Source of the DNA: Collinsella sp.
GTDB lineage: Bacteria; Actinomycetota; Coriobacteriia; Coriobacteriales; Coriobacteriaceae
Direction of reading: 5' to 3'
Length of the DNA stretch: 64,000 bases
Assembly: GCA_019425005.1 (NCBI GenBank)
Contig: JAHYYK010000001.1
Span: forward strand, 1-64,000
Of this stretch, positions 45,128 to 53,984 are shown one piece after another. Positions within the stretch are counted from its first letter, which is position 1; every line of letters begins with the position of its first letter. A program made the translations under genes and the position numbers. The notes under the pieces are model-generated. The model saw nothing but the letters and a program-made list of their open reading frames with translations, had not been told where the DNA came from and did no database searches.

Positions 45128-46934
45128 AACCCTCATGGGAAGCATCCGCGACTATATGAAAGTCACTGTTGCCACGCCGCTGCTCGTGCTTGGCGAGGTG
45201 CTCTGCGAGATGCTGATTCCATTTATCACCGCCAACCTGATCGACGCTATCAAAGACGGCGCCACCGTAGCCGAGATGCTTCCCACCGCGGGCCTTTTGG
45301 TGCTCATCGCGCTGACATCGCTTGCTTTTGGCGCCGCGGCAGGCGTCACCTGCAGCCATGCGAGCTGCGGCTTCGCCAAGAACCTGCGTCACGACCTGTT
45401 CTACAAAATCCAGACGTTCAGCTTTGCCAACATCGATGAGTTCTCGAGCTCCTCGCTCGTCACGCGCCTGACCACCGACATCAACAACGTGCAGCAGGCC
45501 TTTATGATGATCATCCGTATCGCCGTGCGCGCGCCGCTGGTATTGATCTTCGCCTTTACCATGGCATTTATCATGGGCGGCAGCGTTGCCATGGTCTACC
45601 TGGTCATCATTCCGCTGCTGGGCTTTGGGCTGTTCTTTATCATCTTTAAGGTGCGCCCCATCTTCTCGCGCGTGTTCCACAAGTACGATGCCCTTAACGA
45701 GTCCGTCGAGGAAAACGTCACCGGCATGCGCGTGGTTAAGAGCTACGTACGCGAAGACTTTGAGAAGGAGAAGTTCGCGGCCGCCGCGCGCGATGTCCAG
45801 ACGGACTTCACCCGCGCCGAGAAGCTGCTCGCCTTTAACAACCCCATGATGAACATCTGCGTCAACGGCGCGTTTGTCGTCATCATCTACCTGGGCTCCA
45901 AGCTCATCATCACGAGCCAGGGCACGCTGTTCGACGTGGGCCAGCTCTCCTCGACCTTTACCTATGGTTTCCAGATTCTCATGAGCCTGATGCAGCTGTC
46001 GATGATCTTTGTCATGGTGACCATGGCCGACGAATCGGCACACCGCATTGCCGAGGTGCTGGCCGCCGAGCCCACGATCGCCGATCCCGCCGAGCCCGTG
46101 CTCGAGGTTGCCGACGGTTCCATCGACTTTGACCACGTGAGTTTTAAGTATTCCAAGCATGCGAAGCGCCAGGCGCTCGACGATATCGACCTGCACATTA
46201 CGAGCGGCGAGACCATCGGCATCATCGGCGGCACCGGCTCGGCCAAGTCCACGCTCGTTAACCTCATCGCCCGCCTGTACGACACCACCGAAGGCGCTGT
46301 GCGCGTGGGCGGCGTGGACGTGCGCGACTACGACCTGGACGCACTGCGCCACCAGGTCGCCATGGTGCTGCAGAAAAACGTGCTGTTTAGCGGCACCATC
46401 GCCGAGAATCTGCGCTGGGGCGACCCGAACGCCACCGACGAGGAAGTCCGCGAGGCGGCACATCTGGCCTGCGCCGATGAGTTTGTCGACGGCTTCCCCA
46501 AGGGCTACGACACCTGGATCGAACAGGGCGGCTCCAATGTTTCCGGCGGTCAGAAGCAGCGCCTGTGCATTGCACGCGCCCTGCTGCGTCGCCCCAAGAT
46601 CTTGATCCTGGACGACTCCACCAGCGCCGTCGACACCAAGACCGACGCTAAGATCCGCGCAGGGCTGGCAAGCTATCTGCCCAACACGACCAAGATCATC
46701 ATCGCCCAGCGCATCAGCTCCGTGCAGGACGCAGACCGCATCATTGTCATGGAGGGCGGCCGCATCGCACAGATCGGCAACCACGAAGAGCTGCTCAAGA
46801 CGAGCGAGATCTACCGCGAGACCTTTACCTCTCAAAACAAGATGTCTGCCGAGGGCGAAGGGGCCGTCGAGGCCGACACCGAGGCATCCGCAACGCAAGC
46901 TCAGACCCAGGAAGGAGGCGAGGCACATGAGTAA
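45120..46934 (+). CDS. Heterodimeric ABC exporter, subunit 1 (degenerate ATP site)
   Basis: Membrane-ATPase half transporter of 604 residues: six helices (about 15-310), then an ATPase domain. Walker A reads GGTGSAKST and the signature VSGGQKQR. The Walker B end is ILDDSTSAVD, with Asp in place of the catalytic Glu, and the H-switch is AQRIS with Gln in place of His. These changes match the non-hydrolysing site of BmrCD-type heterodimers. Its stop overlaps the ATG of subunit 2 in ATGAGTAA. Confidence 0.93.
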   Translation: MIKTLMGSIRDYMKVTVATPLLVLGEVLCEMLIPFITANLIDAIKDGATVAEMLPTAGLLVLIALTSLAFGAAAGVTCSHASCGFAKNLRHDLFYKIQTFSFANIDEFSSSSLVTRLTTDINNVQQAFMMIIRIAVRAPLVLIFAFTMAFIMGGSVAMVYLVIIPLLGFGLFFIIFKVRPIFSRVFHKYDALNESVEENVTGMRVVKSYVREDFEKEKFAAAARDVQTDFTRAEKLLAFNNPMMNICVNGAFVVIIYLGSKLIITSQGTLFDVGQLSSTFTYGFQILMSLMQLSMIFVMVTMADESAHRIAEVLAAEPTIADPAEPVLEVADGSIDFDHVSFKYSKHAKRQALDDIDLHITSGETIGIIGGTGSAKSTLVNLIARLYDTTEGAVRVGGVDVRDYDLDALRHQVAMVLQKNVLFSGTIAENLRWGDPNATDEEVREAAHLACADEFVDGFPKGYDTWIEQGGSNVSGGQKQRLCIARALLRRPKILILDDSTSAVDTKTDAKIRAGLASYLPNTTKIIIAQRISSVQDADRIIVMEGGRIAQIGNHEELLKTSEIYRETFTSQNKMSAEGEGAVEADTEASATQAQTQEGGEAHE

Positions 46935-48846
46935 GGCAACGACCGCCGAGCGCGCGCTCAACCGCAAGGGCGGCACCATGTCGCGCCTCATCAAGACGCT
47001 CTTTGGCTTCTATCCTGTGCTTTTGCCCCTCGTCGTCGCCGGCGTGGTGCTCTGCGCCATCATCAACTCCATCGGCGCGACCTTCCTGCAGAGCGCCCTG
47101 CAAATTATTAGCGAATCGTGGCAGTCGGGCGATTGGGAAGCCGCGCAGCCCAAAATCGCACAGCTCGTGACCACCCTCGCCTGCATCTACGGCGTCGGCG
47201 TCCTGTCCTCGCTCTTCTGGAACCGCGCCATGGCTATCGTCACGCAGGGCTCGCTCGAGAAGCTGCGCGAGATGATGTTCAACCGCATGCAGGACCTGCC
47301 GATCCGCTACTTCGACACGCACCAGCGCGGCGATATCATGAGCCACTACACCAACGACATCGACACGCTACGTCAGATGATCAGCCAGTCGCTGCCCAAC
47401 CTGCTCATGACGATCATCATCATCGTCACGGTGTTCTTTATCATGCTGTACTACAGCGTGTGGATGTGCCTGGTCATCATCGCCGGCGTCGCCTTTATGA
47501 CCTTTATGACCAAGCTGCTCGGCTCCAACTCCGCGCGCTTCTTCATTGCGCAGCAGACCGAGCTCGGCGTGGTCGAGGGCCATATCGAGGAAGTCATGAA
47601 CGGCCAGAAGGTCGTCAAGGCATTCTGCCACGAGTCTGCCGCCGAGGCCGATTTTGACGAGCGCAACGAAAAGCTCTTCGAAGTCTCCCAGAAGGCCAAC
47701 ATGTACGCCAACATCCTCATGCCCATCCTTATGAACCTGGGCAACTTGCTCTACGTGCTGGTGGCCCTTGCCGGCGGCATTTTCCTGGCGCTGGGCGTGC
47801 CCAACCTGAGCATCTCGGGCATGGCGCTATCCATCGCCGTCGTGGTGCCGTTCCTCAACATGACCAAGCAGTTCTGCGGACAGATCGGCCAGATCTCGCA
47901 GCAGATCAACGCCGTGGTCATGGGTCTGGCCGGCGCCGACCGCATCTTTGAGCTCATCGATGAGGAGCCCGAGGCCGACGAAGGCTACGTGACACTCGTC
48001 AACGCGCAGGTCAACCCCGACACCTGGCAGCTCGAGGAGGCTGACCACCACACTGGCATGTGGGCATGGAAGCATCCGCACCGTGCAACCGGCGAGATCG
48101 AGTACGTACCGCTGCGCGGCGACCTGGTCATGGACAACGTCGACTTTGGCTACACGCCCGACCACGAGGTGCTGCACGGCGTGTCCGTGTTTGCCAAGCC
48201 GGGCCAGAAGGTCGCGTTTGTCGGTGCCACCGGTGCCGGTAAGACGACCATCACCAACCTCATCAACCGCTTCTACGACATTGCCGACGGCAAGATCCGC
48301 TACGACGGCATCAACGTCAACAAGATCCGCAAGGCAGATCTGCGCCGCTCGCTGGGCGTGGTGCTGCAGGACGTGAACCTGTTCACCGGCACCGTGATGG
48401 ACAACATCCGCTACGGCAACCTGAGTGCCACCGACGAGGAGTGCATCGCGGCTGCCAAGCTCGCGGGCGCGGACGACTTTATCACCCGCCTGCCCGACGG
48501 CTACGACACCATGCTCACCGGCAACGGCGCTCAGCTGTCGCAGGGCCAGCGCCAGCTGATCTCGATCGCGCGTGCCGCCGTCGCCGATCCACCGGCAATG
48601 ATTCTGGACGAGGCCACGAGCTCCATCGACACCCGCACCGAGGCTATCGTGCAGGCGGGTATGGACAAGCTCATGGAGGGCCGCACGACATTTGTCATCG
48701 CGCATCGCCTGTCCACCGTGCGCAACTCCGACGCGATCATCTGCCTGGACCACGGTCGCATCATCGAGCGCGGCAACCACGACGAGCTGATCGCCAAGCG
48801 CGGGTACTACTACCAGCTGTATACCGGTGCGTTTGAGCTCGAGTAG
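46927..48846 (+). CDS. Heterodimeric ABC exporter, subunit 2 (catalytic ATP site)
   Basis: A half transporter of 639 residues. Six helices are followed by an ATPase domain with Walker A GATGAGKTT, Walker B MILDEATSSID with catalytic Glu, and H-switch AHRLS. The signature is LSQGQRQ. An insert of about 50 residues between membrane and ATPase domains (around VNPDTWQLEEADHHTGMWAW) is unusual. I chose the ATG at 46927, which overlaps the subunit 1 stop. With MarR this suggests inducible export of a toxic compound. Confidence 0.93.
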   Translation: MSKATTAERALNRKGGTMSRLIKTLFGFYPVLLPLVVAGVVLCAIINSIGATFLQSALQIISESWQSGDWEAAQPKIAQLVTTLACIYGVGVLSSLFWNRAMAIVTQGSLEKLREMMFNRMQDLPIRYFDTHQRGDIMSHYTNDIDTLRQMISQSLPNLLMTIIIIVTVFFIMLYYSVWMCLVIIAGVAFMTFMTKLLGSNSARFFIAQQTELGVVEGHIEEVMNGQKVVKAFCHESAAEADFDERNEKLFEVSQKANMYANILMPILMNLGNLLYVLVALAGGIFLALGVPNLSISGMALSIAVVVPFLNMTKQFCGQIGQISQQINAVVMGLAGADRIFELIDEEPEADEGYVTLVNAQVNPDTWQLEEADHHTGMWAWKHPHRATGEIEYVPLRGDLVMDNVDFGYTPDHEVLHGVSVFAKPGQKVAFVGATGAGKTTITNLINRFYDIADGKIRYDGINVNKIRKADLRRSLGVVLQDVNLFTGTVMDNIRYGNLSATDEECIAAAKLAGADDFITRLPDGYDTMLTGNGAQLSQGQRQLISIARAAVADPPAMILDEATSSIDTRTEAIVQAGMDKLMEGRTTFVIAHRLSTVRNSDAIICLDHGRIIERGNHDELIAKRGYYYQLYTGAFELE

Positions 48847-48860
48847 GACCGGTTACTGAC

Positions 48861-48966
48861 GGAGGGTGCCCCGGGGCGTCGGGGTAATTCCTCCGTGCTC
48901 AAACATTCTCGCTTCGCTGCGAAACTGCGCGCGGAGGAAATACCCCGCCGCCCCGGGGCACCCTCC
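48861..48966. repeat. Long inverted repeat after the ABC exporter operon
   Basis: Arms of 35 bases (48861-48895 and 48932-48966) pair with only a few mismatches; they start GGAGGGTGCCCC and end GGGGCACCCTCC. The centre contains a smaller CGCTTCGCTGCG stem. Confidence 0.9.
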
Positions 48967-49009
48967 TGCGCGCAATCAGCCCGTTGTTTAAAACGGAATA
49001 AAGGTTAGT

Positions 49010-49042
49010 GAGGCCCTGGCCGTTTGGCCAGGGCCTCGTTTT
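49010..49042 (+). terminator. Strong intrinsic terminator
   Basis: GAGGCCCTGGCC (49010-49021), loop GTTT, GGCCAGGGCCTC (49026-49037), then GTTTTG. It ends rightward transcription from the ABC exporter. Confidence 0.88.
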
Positions 49043-49044
49043 GT

Positions 49045-49136
49045 TAGTCTTTTTGGGACGGGGCTTTTTAACTACTTTGAGGGTGCGCAGGCAGGGCGGC
49101 GAAAGTAGCTAAAAAAGCCCCGTCCCAAAAAGACTA
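49045..49136. repeat. Long inverted repeat before the LysR gene end
   Basis: TAGTCTTTTTGGGACGGGGC (from 49045) pairs with GCCCCGTCCCAAAAAGACTA (to 49136), extending inward over TTTTTA and CTACTTT. It contains U-tracts suited to termination in both directions. LysR ends at 49152. Confidence 0.88.
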
Positions 49137-49151
49137 CCCGCGCGAAATGAG

Positions 49152-50030
49152 CTAGTTGAGGAGTTGGGCCATGGCGTTGACGAATTTTTGTACTTGGAGG
49201 GTTGGCTCGAGCGGATAGTGCAAAAAGACCGGCACCTCTCGCCCGCATAGGAACGGCACGCCCACAAAAGCCGGGTGCACACCCGACCACGCTCCGCAGG
49301 TGAGCACCGCGTCGCCCTTTTCCTCCGCATCGTTAAAGAGCGCAAAGTCAAAGCTGTCCACGTCGATCACGTCCACGCCGCCGTCGGCCAAAAGGTCGAT
49401 GCGCAGGCTGTCCATGGCGTCGTTGCCGTGGCGCAGTACGCGCAGACGCATACCCTCCAAGTCGGCGATCGAAATACGGTTCTTGCGTGCCAGCGGGCTC
49501 GTGCGCGGCAGGTCGATATAAAACGGCACGTTGACAATGCGGAGCTTTTGGCAGGCATCACCCCAGCGCGGGGTCGAAAAACTCGACTGCACCACATCCA
49601 CCTCGCGCCCCAGACTGCGCATGACGGTCTCGCGCTCATCGTAAAGGTCCCCCACCGGCACAATCTCAAAACGCAAGCGCGGCTCCATGTCGTGCACCTG
49701 CGGCCACAGCGCGAGCGTGTGGCGCCCCGGGCACATCATCGATACGCCCAGGCGCACCGCACCGCCATCGCCCGCCGCTCGCCGGGCGCGGCGCAACGCA
49801 TCCTCGGATTGGCGCATGATCGAGCGCGCGTCGTCCACCAACAGCGCGCCCGCCGGCGTCACCTTGACGCCCGAGTGCGAGCGCTCGAACAACGTGATGC
49901 CAAACTCGGCCTCGAACCCCGACACCTGTTTGACGAGCGCCGGGGTCGACACGCGCAGCTTTGCCGCGGCACGCGAGAAACTTCCCAGCTCCGCGGCGGC
50001 CGAAATAGCGTCAAGTCGTCGATCGTACAC
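49152..50030 (-). CDS. LysR family transcriptional regulator
   Basis: A protein of about 292 residues with an N-terminal winged helix (LDAISAAAELGSFSRAAAKLRVSTPALVKQVSGFEAEFG; core GSFSRAAAKLRVS) and a periplasmic-binding-like effector domain. I prefer the GTG at 50030 with GGGAG seven bases upstream; an upstream GTG would add 11 basic residues. It diverges from the SDR-MFS-oxidoreductase genes and is the likely regulator of that cluster. Effector unknown. Confidence 0.9.
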   Translation of the reverse strand: MYDRRLDAISAAAELGSFSRAAAKLRVSTPALVKQVSGFEAEFGITLFERSHSGVKVTPAGALLVDDARSIMRQSEDALRRARRAAGDGGAVRLGVSMMCPGRHTLALWPQVHDMEPRLRFEIVPVGDLYDERETVMRSLGREVDVVQSSFSTPRWGDACQKLRIVNVPFYIDLPRTSPLARKNRISIADLEGMRLRVLRHGNDAMDSLRIDLLADGGVDVIDVDSFDFALFNDAEEKGDAVLTCGAWSGVHPAFVGVPFLCGREVPVFLHYPLEPTLQVQKFVNAMAQLLN

Positions 50031-50205
50031 GTCAATCTCCCGTTTTCGCACGCGCGGGCCCACAGCGCCGCAGGGGGTCGTTTTCGCAGGTCACACGCTC
50101 AATTGAGAACAAACCTCAATGCACAGTGTAAACCTACGGTTAACGCCATTCTAACAAATATGCAATTCACCTGCGCGAACGCTAAGCATACGATAACCAG
50201 CGAAA

Positions 50206-50237
50206 ACCACGTGGGTCGGTTAATGGGAGCGACCCAC
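50206..50237. promoter_or_regulatory. Hairpin or operator upstream of the SDR gene
   Basis: GTGGGTCG (50211-50218) pairs with CGACCCAC (50230-50237), and a palindrome CCACGTGG overlaps its left side. It lies in the LysR-SDR intergenic region and could be a LysR site or leader structure. Confidence 0.4.
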
Positions 50238-50263
50238 TGGGAGGCACAAGAAGGGAAGTTCCT

Positions 50264-51145
50264 ATGAGCAATTGGCTTAAGCTCGAGGGCGATGTCTGCG
50301 CCGTGACCGGCGCACTCGGCGGCATGGGCACCGAGATTTGCCGCGAGTTCGCCCGCAACGGCGCCAACGTCGTCCTGCTCGATCTGGACGAGGAAAAGGT
50401 CAAGGCCGCAGCTGCCGACCTCGCCGCCGAGTTTGGCATCCACGCCGAGGGTTACAAGATGAACGCCACCGACGAGACCGAGGTTCAGGCCGCCGTCGAC
50501 GCCACCATCGCCGACTTCGGCCGCGTCGACGTCCTTGTCAACACCGCCGGCATCCTGCGCTTCGCAGCCATGGAAGACCTGCCGCTCTCCGACTGGAACG
50601 AGGTCATCAACGTCAACCTCACCGGCTACTTCATCACTTCGCAGCGCTTTGGTCGCGAGATGATCAAGGCCGGCCAGGGTCGTCTGGTGCACATCTCGAC
50701 CGTTGCCAGCCACTCTCCCGAGACGTTCTCGGGCGTGTACAGCTCCACCAAGGCGGGCGTCAACATGATGTCCAAGATGCTGGCCGCCGAGTGGGGCCCC
50801 TACGGCGTGCGCTCCAACTGCGTCGAGCCCTGCTTTGTCAAGACCCCCATGTCGGCGAGCTTTTACGCTGACCCCGAGGTCGAGAAGAGCCGCAGCCGCC
50901 TTATCGCTACGCGCCGCATCGGCGAGGTCAGCGATATCGCCAACGCCGTCATGTTCCTGGCGTCCAGGCGCTCGGACTTTACCACCGGCGACGCCATCAA
51001 GGTCGATGGCGGCTTCTCCAACATGATGGGCGATCTCACCGCCAAGCCCGGCGGCCGCCGAGCCTTTGCCGACAACTACCTCAAGAACAAGGGTGTCGAG
51101 CTTTGGTCTGACGAGTCCGGCGTCGCCAAGCCGACCGACCAGTAA
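50264..51145 (+). CDS. SDR family NAD(P)-dependent oxidoreductase
   Basis: Classical short-chain dehydrogenase of 293 residues. The cofactor motif is TGALGGMG, then NTAG and the active-site Ser (HISTVAS) and Tyr-x-x-x-Lys (YSSTK). An acidic residue follows strand 2 (LLDLDEEK), favouring NAD over NADP. A C-terminal tail of about 35 residues is longer than usual. It is first of a set with an MFS transporter and a Gfo/Idh/MocA enzyme, suggesting uptake and oxidation of a sugar, polyol or sugar acid. The actual substrate is unknown. Confidence 0.9.
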   Translation: MSNWLKLEGDVCAVTGALGGMGTEICREFARNGANVVLLDLDEEKVKAAAADLAAEFGIHAEGYKMNATDETEVQAAVDATIADFGRVDVLVNTAGILRFAAMEDLPLSDWNEVINVNLTGYFITSQRFGREMIKAGQGRLVHISTVASHSPETFSGVYSSTKAGVNMMSKMLAAEWGPYGVRSNCVEPCFVKTPMSASFYADPEVEKSRSRLIATRRIGEVSDIANAVMFLASRRSDFTTGDAIKVDGGFSNMMGDLTAKPGGRRAFADNYLKNKGVELWSDESGVAKPTDQ

Positions 51146-51211
51146 ACCAGCCCGACAGGGAGGCTCGCGGTGATGCCCGCCCCTCCCTGCGCATCGATTA
51201 GAAAGAGTCCA

Positions 51212-52468
51212 ATGGCTTCCACCAACTCCAACAAGGGTCGCGCCGTCGTGCTTTCCGCCGCGTGCGTCACCATGTTCTTCATCAGCTCCATCGCGCTGTA
51301 TTCCGTCGTGAGCAAGAACCTGCTCGCCGTCTACCCCGAGTGGTCCAGCGCCCTTACCTGGGCTTTCCCGGTCTTTCAGACCATCATGGCCGTGACGGGC
51401 ATCTTCGCCGGCCGCATCTCCGATAAGATCGGCCCCCGCAACGTCGTGATCGCCGCCGCCGTGTGCTACGGCCTGGGCTGGTTCATGTCTGGCACCGTCA
51501 CCGAGCCGTGGCAGTTCTACCTGTGGTTCTCGCTCGTCGCCGCCATCGGCAACGGCCTGGGCTACAACCCCGCGCTCACCACGGGCCAAAAGTGGTTCAT
51601 CGACAAGAAGGGCCTCGCCTCCGGCATCACCCTGGCCGCTTCGACCGCCGGCCCCGCCGTGCTGTCCCCGGTGCTCGCCTCGCTGCTTATCCCGAGCCTG
51701 GGCATCTTTGGCGCCCTTAAGGCACTCGGCGTCATCTTCTTTGTGATGATCGCCGCCTCCGCCCTGTTCCTGAAGGCCCCCGAGGCCGGCTGGCTGCCCG
51801 AGGGCTTCGAGGCCCCCAAGGGCGGCGCGCACGCCGGCACCTTCGGCGACCTCACCCCGGGCGAGATGGTCAAGACCCCGCGCTTCTGGGTCCTCATCGT
51901 CACCTTCGCCTTTGCCGCCACCGCGGGCACCCTGCTCGTGGGCAAGGTTGCCTCCATCGCCGCCGTCCAGCTCTTCGCCGACCCCACGAGCGCCGCGGCC
52001 GTCGCCCTCGGCGGCGTGGTGGTCTCCGTCAACACCTGCGCCAACCTGGTCGGCCGTCTGTCCTTTGGCCAGATCATCGACAAGCTCGGCGCCTACAAGT
52101 CGCTGCTCATCAGCCTGGTCGTCACCATCGTCGCACTCGTCATCATGTCGATGAGCTTTACGCAGAGCATGTTCTTTGTGGCGCTCGCCCTGCTCGGCTT
52201 TAGCTTTGGCGCCCTGCTCGTCATCTACCCGCCGCTCACCGGTGGCGCCTTTGGCACCAGCAACATCGGCGTCAACTACGGCATCATGTTCCTGGGCTAC
52301 GCCGCTTCTACCTGGATCAGCCAGCCCATCACTGCCGTGCTGTATCACGCCGAGGCCGGCAGCGCCGCCTATCAGCAGTCCTTCTACGGCGCCATCGTGA
52401 TCGCCGCCATCGCCGTCGTGCTCACCGTCTACATGATGGTTTCCGACAGCAAGAAGAAGTCCGCCTAG
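51212..52468 (+). CDS. MFS transporter, OFA (oxalate/formate antiporter) type
   Basis: Twelve-helix carrier of about 418 residues. Features of the OFA branch are the YPEWSSALTWAFPVFQTIMAVTGIFAGRISDKIGPR region (core GRISDKIGPR) and the GLGYNPALTTGQKWFIDKKG motif near helix 4-5. OFA carriers transport small carboxylates, so with the adjacent oxidoreductases an organic acid is a reasonable guess. I chose the ATG at 51212, with AGAAAGAG upstream. A TGTGACAAAG palindrome follows the stop. Confidence 0.88.
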   Translation: MASTNSNKGRAVVLSAACVTMFFISSIALYSVVSKNLLAVYPEWSSALTWAFPVFQTIMAVTGIFAGRISDKIGPRNVVIAAAVCYGLGWFMSGTVTEPWQFYLWFSLVAAIGNGLGYNPALTTGQKWFIDKKGLASGITLAASTAGPAVLSPVLASLLIPSLGIFGALKALGVIFFVMIAASALFLKAPEAGWLPEGFEAPKGGAHAGTFGDLTPGEMVKTPRFWVLIVTFAFAATAGTLLVGKVASIAAVQLFADPTSAAAVALGGVVVSVNTCANLVGRLSFGQIIDKLGAYKSLLISLVVTIVALVIMSMSFTQSMFFVALALLGFSFGALLVIYPPLTGGAFGTSNIGVNYGIMFLGYAASTWISQPITAVLYHAEAGSAAYQQSFYGAIVIAAIAVVLTVYMMVSDSKKKSA

Positions 52469-52476
52469 TTTTACCG

Positions 52477-52508
52477 ATGTGACAAAGGGACTGTCCCTTT
52501 GTCACATT
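52477..52508. repeat. TGTGACAAAG palindrome family, perfect copy
   Basis: ATGTGACAAAG and CTTTGTCACAT around GGACTGTCC form a perfect palindrome with a short centre. It lies between the MFS and Gfo/Idh/MocA genes, eight bases after the MFS stop. Confidence 0.9.
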
Positions 52509-52536
52509 CACCAGCCACCAGCATTAAGGAGTCGAA

Positions 52537-53577
52537 ATGTCTGAGCTCAACCCCGTCCGCATTGCCGTTATCGGCGCCGGCGCCATGGGCCGCAACCACA
52601 TCCGCTTTGTCACCGAGGAGCCCGAGGCCGAGCTCGTCGCCATCGCCGACGCCTTTGAGGGCGCCCGCGCCACGGCCGAGGCCGCCGGCGTGCCGTTCTT
52701 CACCGATCCCGCCCAGATGATGGACGAGGTCAAGCCCGAGGCCGTCATCATCGCCACCCCCAACGACCTGCACCTGGGCGTTGCCCGCGAGGCCATCAAG
52801 CGCAACATCGTGCCGCTGGTCGAAAAGCCGATCTCCAACGATCTCGAGGATGCCCAGGCCTTCGCCGCCGAGGCCGAGAACGCCGGTGTGCCCGTGCTCG
52901 TGGGTCAGCACCGTCGCCACAACCCCTTCGTCAACAAGGCCAAGGAGATCATCGAGTCTGGCGAGCTGGGCAAGCTCACCGTGTCGAGCTTCCACTACAT
53001 GATCTATAAGAATGACGAGTATTTCGATGTCGAGTGGCGCCGCAAGAAGGGTGCCGGCCCGATCCTGGTTAACCTGGTTCACGACGTCGACCTGCTCCGC
53101 TATCTGCTGGGCGAGCCCGTTGCCGTCCAGGGTATGCAGTCCAGCGCCGCCCGCGGTTTTGAGACCGAGGACTCCGCCGTGGTCAACGTCCGTTTTGCCG
53201 ATGGCGCGCTCGCGAGCATGACCATCTCCGATGCCACCGCCAGCCCCTGGAACTGGGAGGCGACTGCTCGCGAGGACCCGCAGTACCGCCCCTTCGACGC
53301 CGACGCCTACTTTATCGGTGGCACCAAGGGCGCCCTGTCGCTGCCCCGCCTGCACCAGTTCTCCTACGACGGCGCCTCCAACTGGCACAAGCCGCTGCAG
53401 ATGGAGATTCCGGCCGTCGACCCGGCGCTTCCCCACAAGATGCAGCTCAAGCACTTTGTGAAGGTCGTCCGCCGCGAGGTCGAGCCCGTCGTGACGCCGG
53501 CCGACAACGTCAAGACGCTCACGCTTCTCAACGCCGTCAAGGAGGCCGCCGAGACCGGCCAGCTCGTCGAGCTGTAA
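52537..53577 (+). CDS. Gfo/Idh/MocA family oxidoreductase
   Basis: NAD(P)-dependent sugar or polyol dehydrogenase-like protein of 346 residues. The Rossmann motif GAGAMGRNH is at about 11-19, the catalytic-Lys motif EKPIS at about 98-102, and a C-terminal beta-sheet domain contains MTISDATASPWNWE. AAGGAG lies before the ATG. It is in line with the SDR and MFS genes though separated by a palindrome, and is followed by a terminator. Substrate unknown. Confidence 0.9.
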   Translation: MSELNPVRIAVIGAGAMGRNHIRFVTEEPEAELVAIADAFEGARATAEAAGVPFFTDPAQMMDEVKPEAVIIATPNDLHLGVAREAIKRNIVPLVEKPISNDLEDAQAFAAEAENAGVPVLVGQHRRHNPFVNKAKEIIESGELGKLTVSSFHYMIYKNDEYFDVEWRRKKGAGPILVNLVHDVDLLRYLLGEPVAVQGMQSSAARGFETEDSAVVNVRFADGALASMTISDATASPWNWEATAREDPQYRPFDADAYFIGGTKGALSLPRLHQFSYDGASNWHKPLQMEIPAVDPALPHKMQLKHFVKVVRREVEPVVTPADNVKTLTLLNAVKEAAETGQLVEL

Positions 53578-53650
53578 CGCCTTAAGAGCGGCCGCGACAG
53601 AAACCCCATGCCGAGCCCCTCGGTCCGCCACAAATAAGCCCCTCTTCTTT

Positions 53651-53681
53651 GCCCCGCGAGCAGCTGCCCGCGGGGCTTTTT
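53651..53681 (+). terminator. Intrinsic terminator after the Gfo/Idh/MocA gene
   Basis: GCCCCGCG (53651-53658) and CGCGGGGC (53669-53676) with an inner GCAGCTGC, followed by TTTTT. Confidence 0.9.
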
Positions 53682-53747
53682 GCTACTTCGCTGACGATTT
53701 TTCTGAGATGGGGGCCTTTTTGCACCTCAGCTTGATTCGTTCGCCAC

Positions 53748-53897
53748 GAAAGCGGCCTATCTACTACGTTTAACCGATCGCCCTCAACCATGCCAAATTT
53801 CGCGGAATAAAAACCGCAGGTAAACGGCTTGCCACTTTTCGGAAAACCGGGGGATGGTCGACCCACACGGTTCAAACGTAGTAGATAGGCCGCTTTC
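53748..53897. repeat. Inverted repeat with perfect 24-bp arms upstream of tex
   Basis: The arm 53748-53771 (GAAAGCGGCCTATCTACTAC...) is exactly complementary to 53874-53897. The 102-base interior has further weaker pairing. It lies in a 407-base gap with no gene. Size and shape resemble a miniature inverted-repeat element or a large RNA hairpin. Confidence 0.88.
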
Positions 53898-53984
53898 ATG
53901 GCGCGGCCCCAAAACAGTCTTTTGGGACGGGTGGTATCCTTGGTAGCTCTGTGCTGCAAACGCACCTTAAACGCAAGGAGTCCC

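Noticed and set aside
50264..51145. SDR as a bile-acid hydroxysteroid dehydrogenase
   Set aside because: Collinsella is known for such enzymes, but the sequence lacks clear similarity to the 7-beta enzyme as I remember it, and the neighbours point to sugar or acid metabolism.
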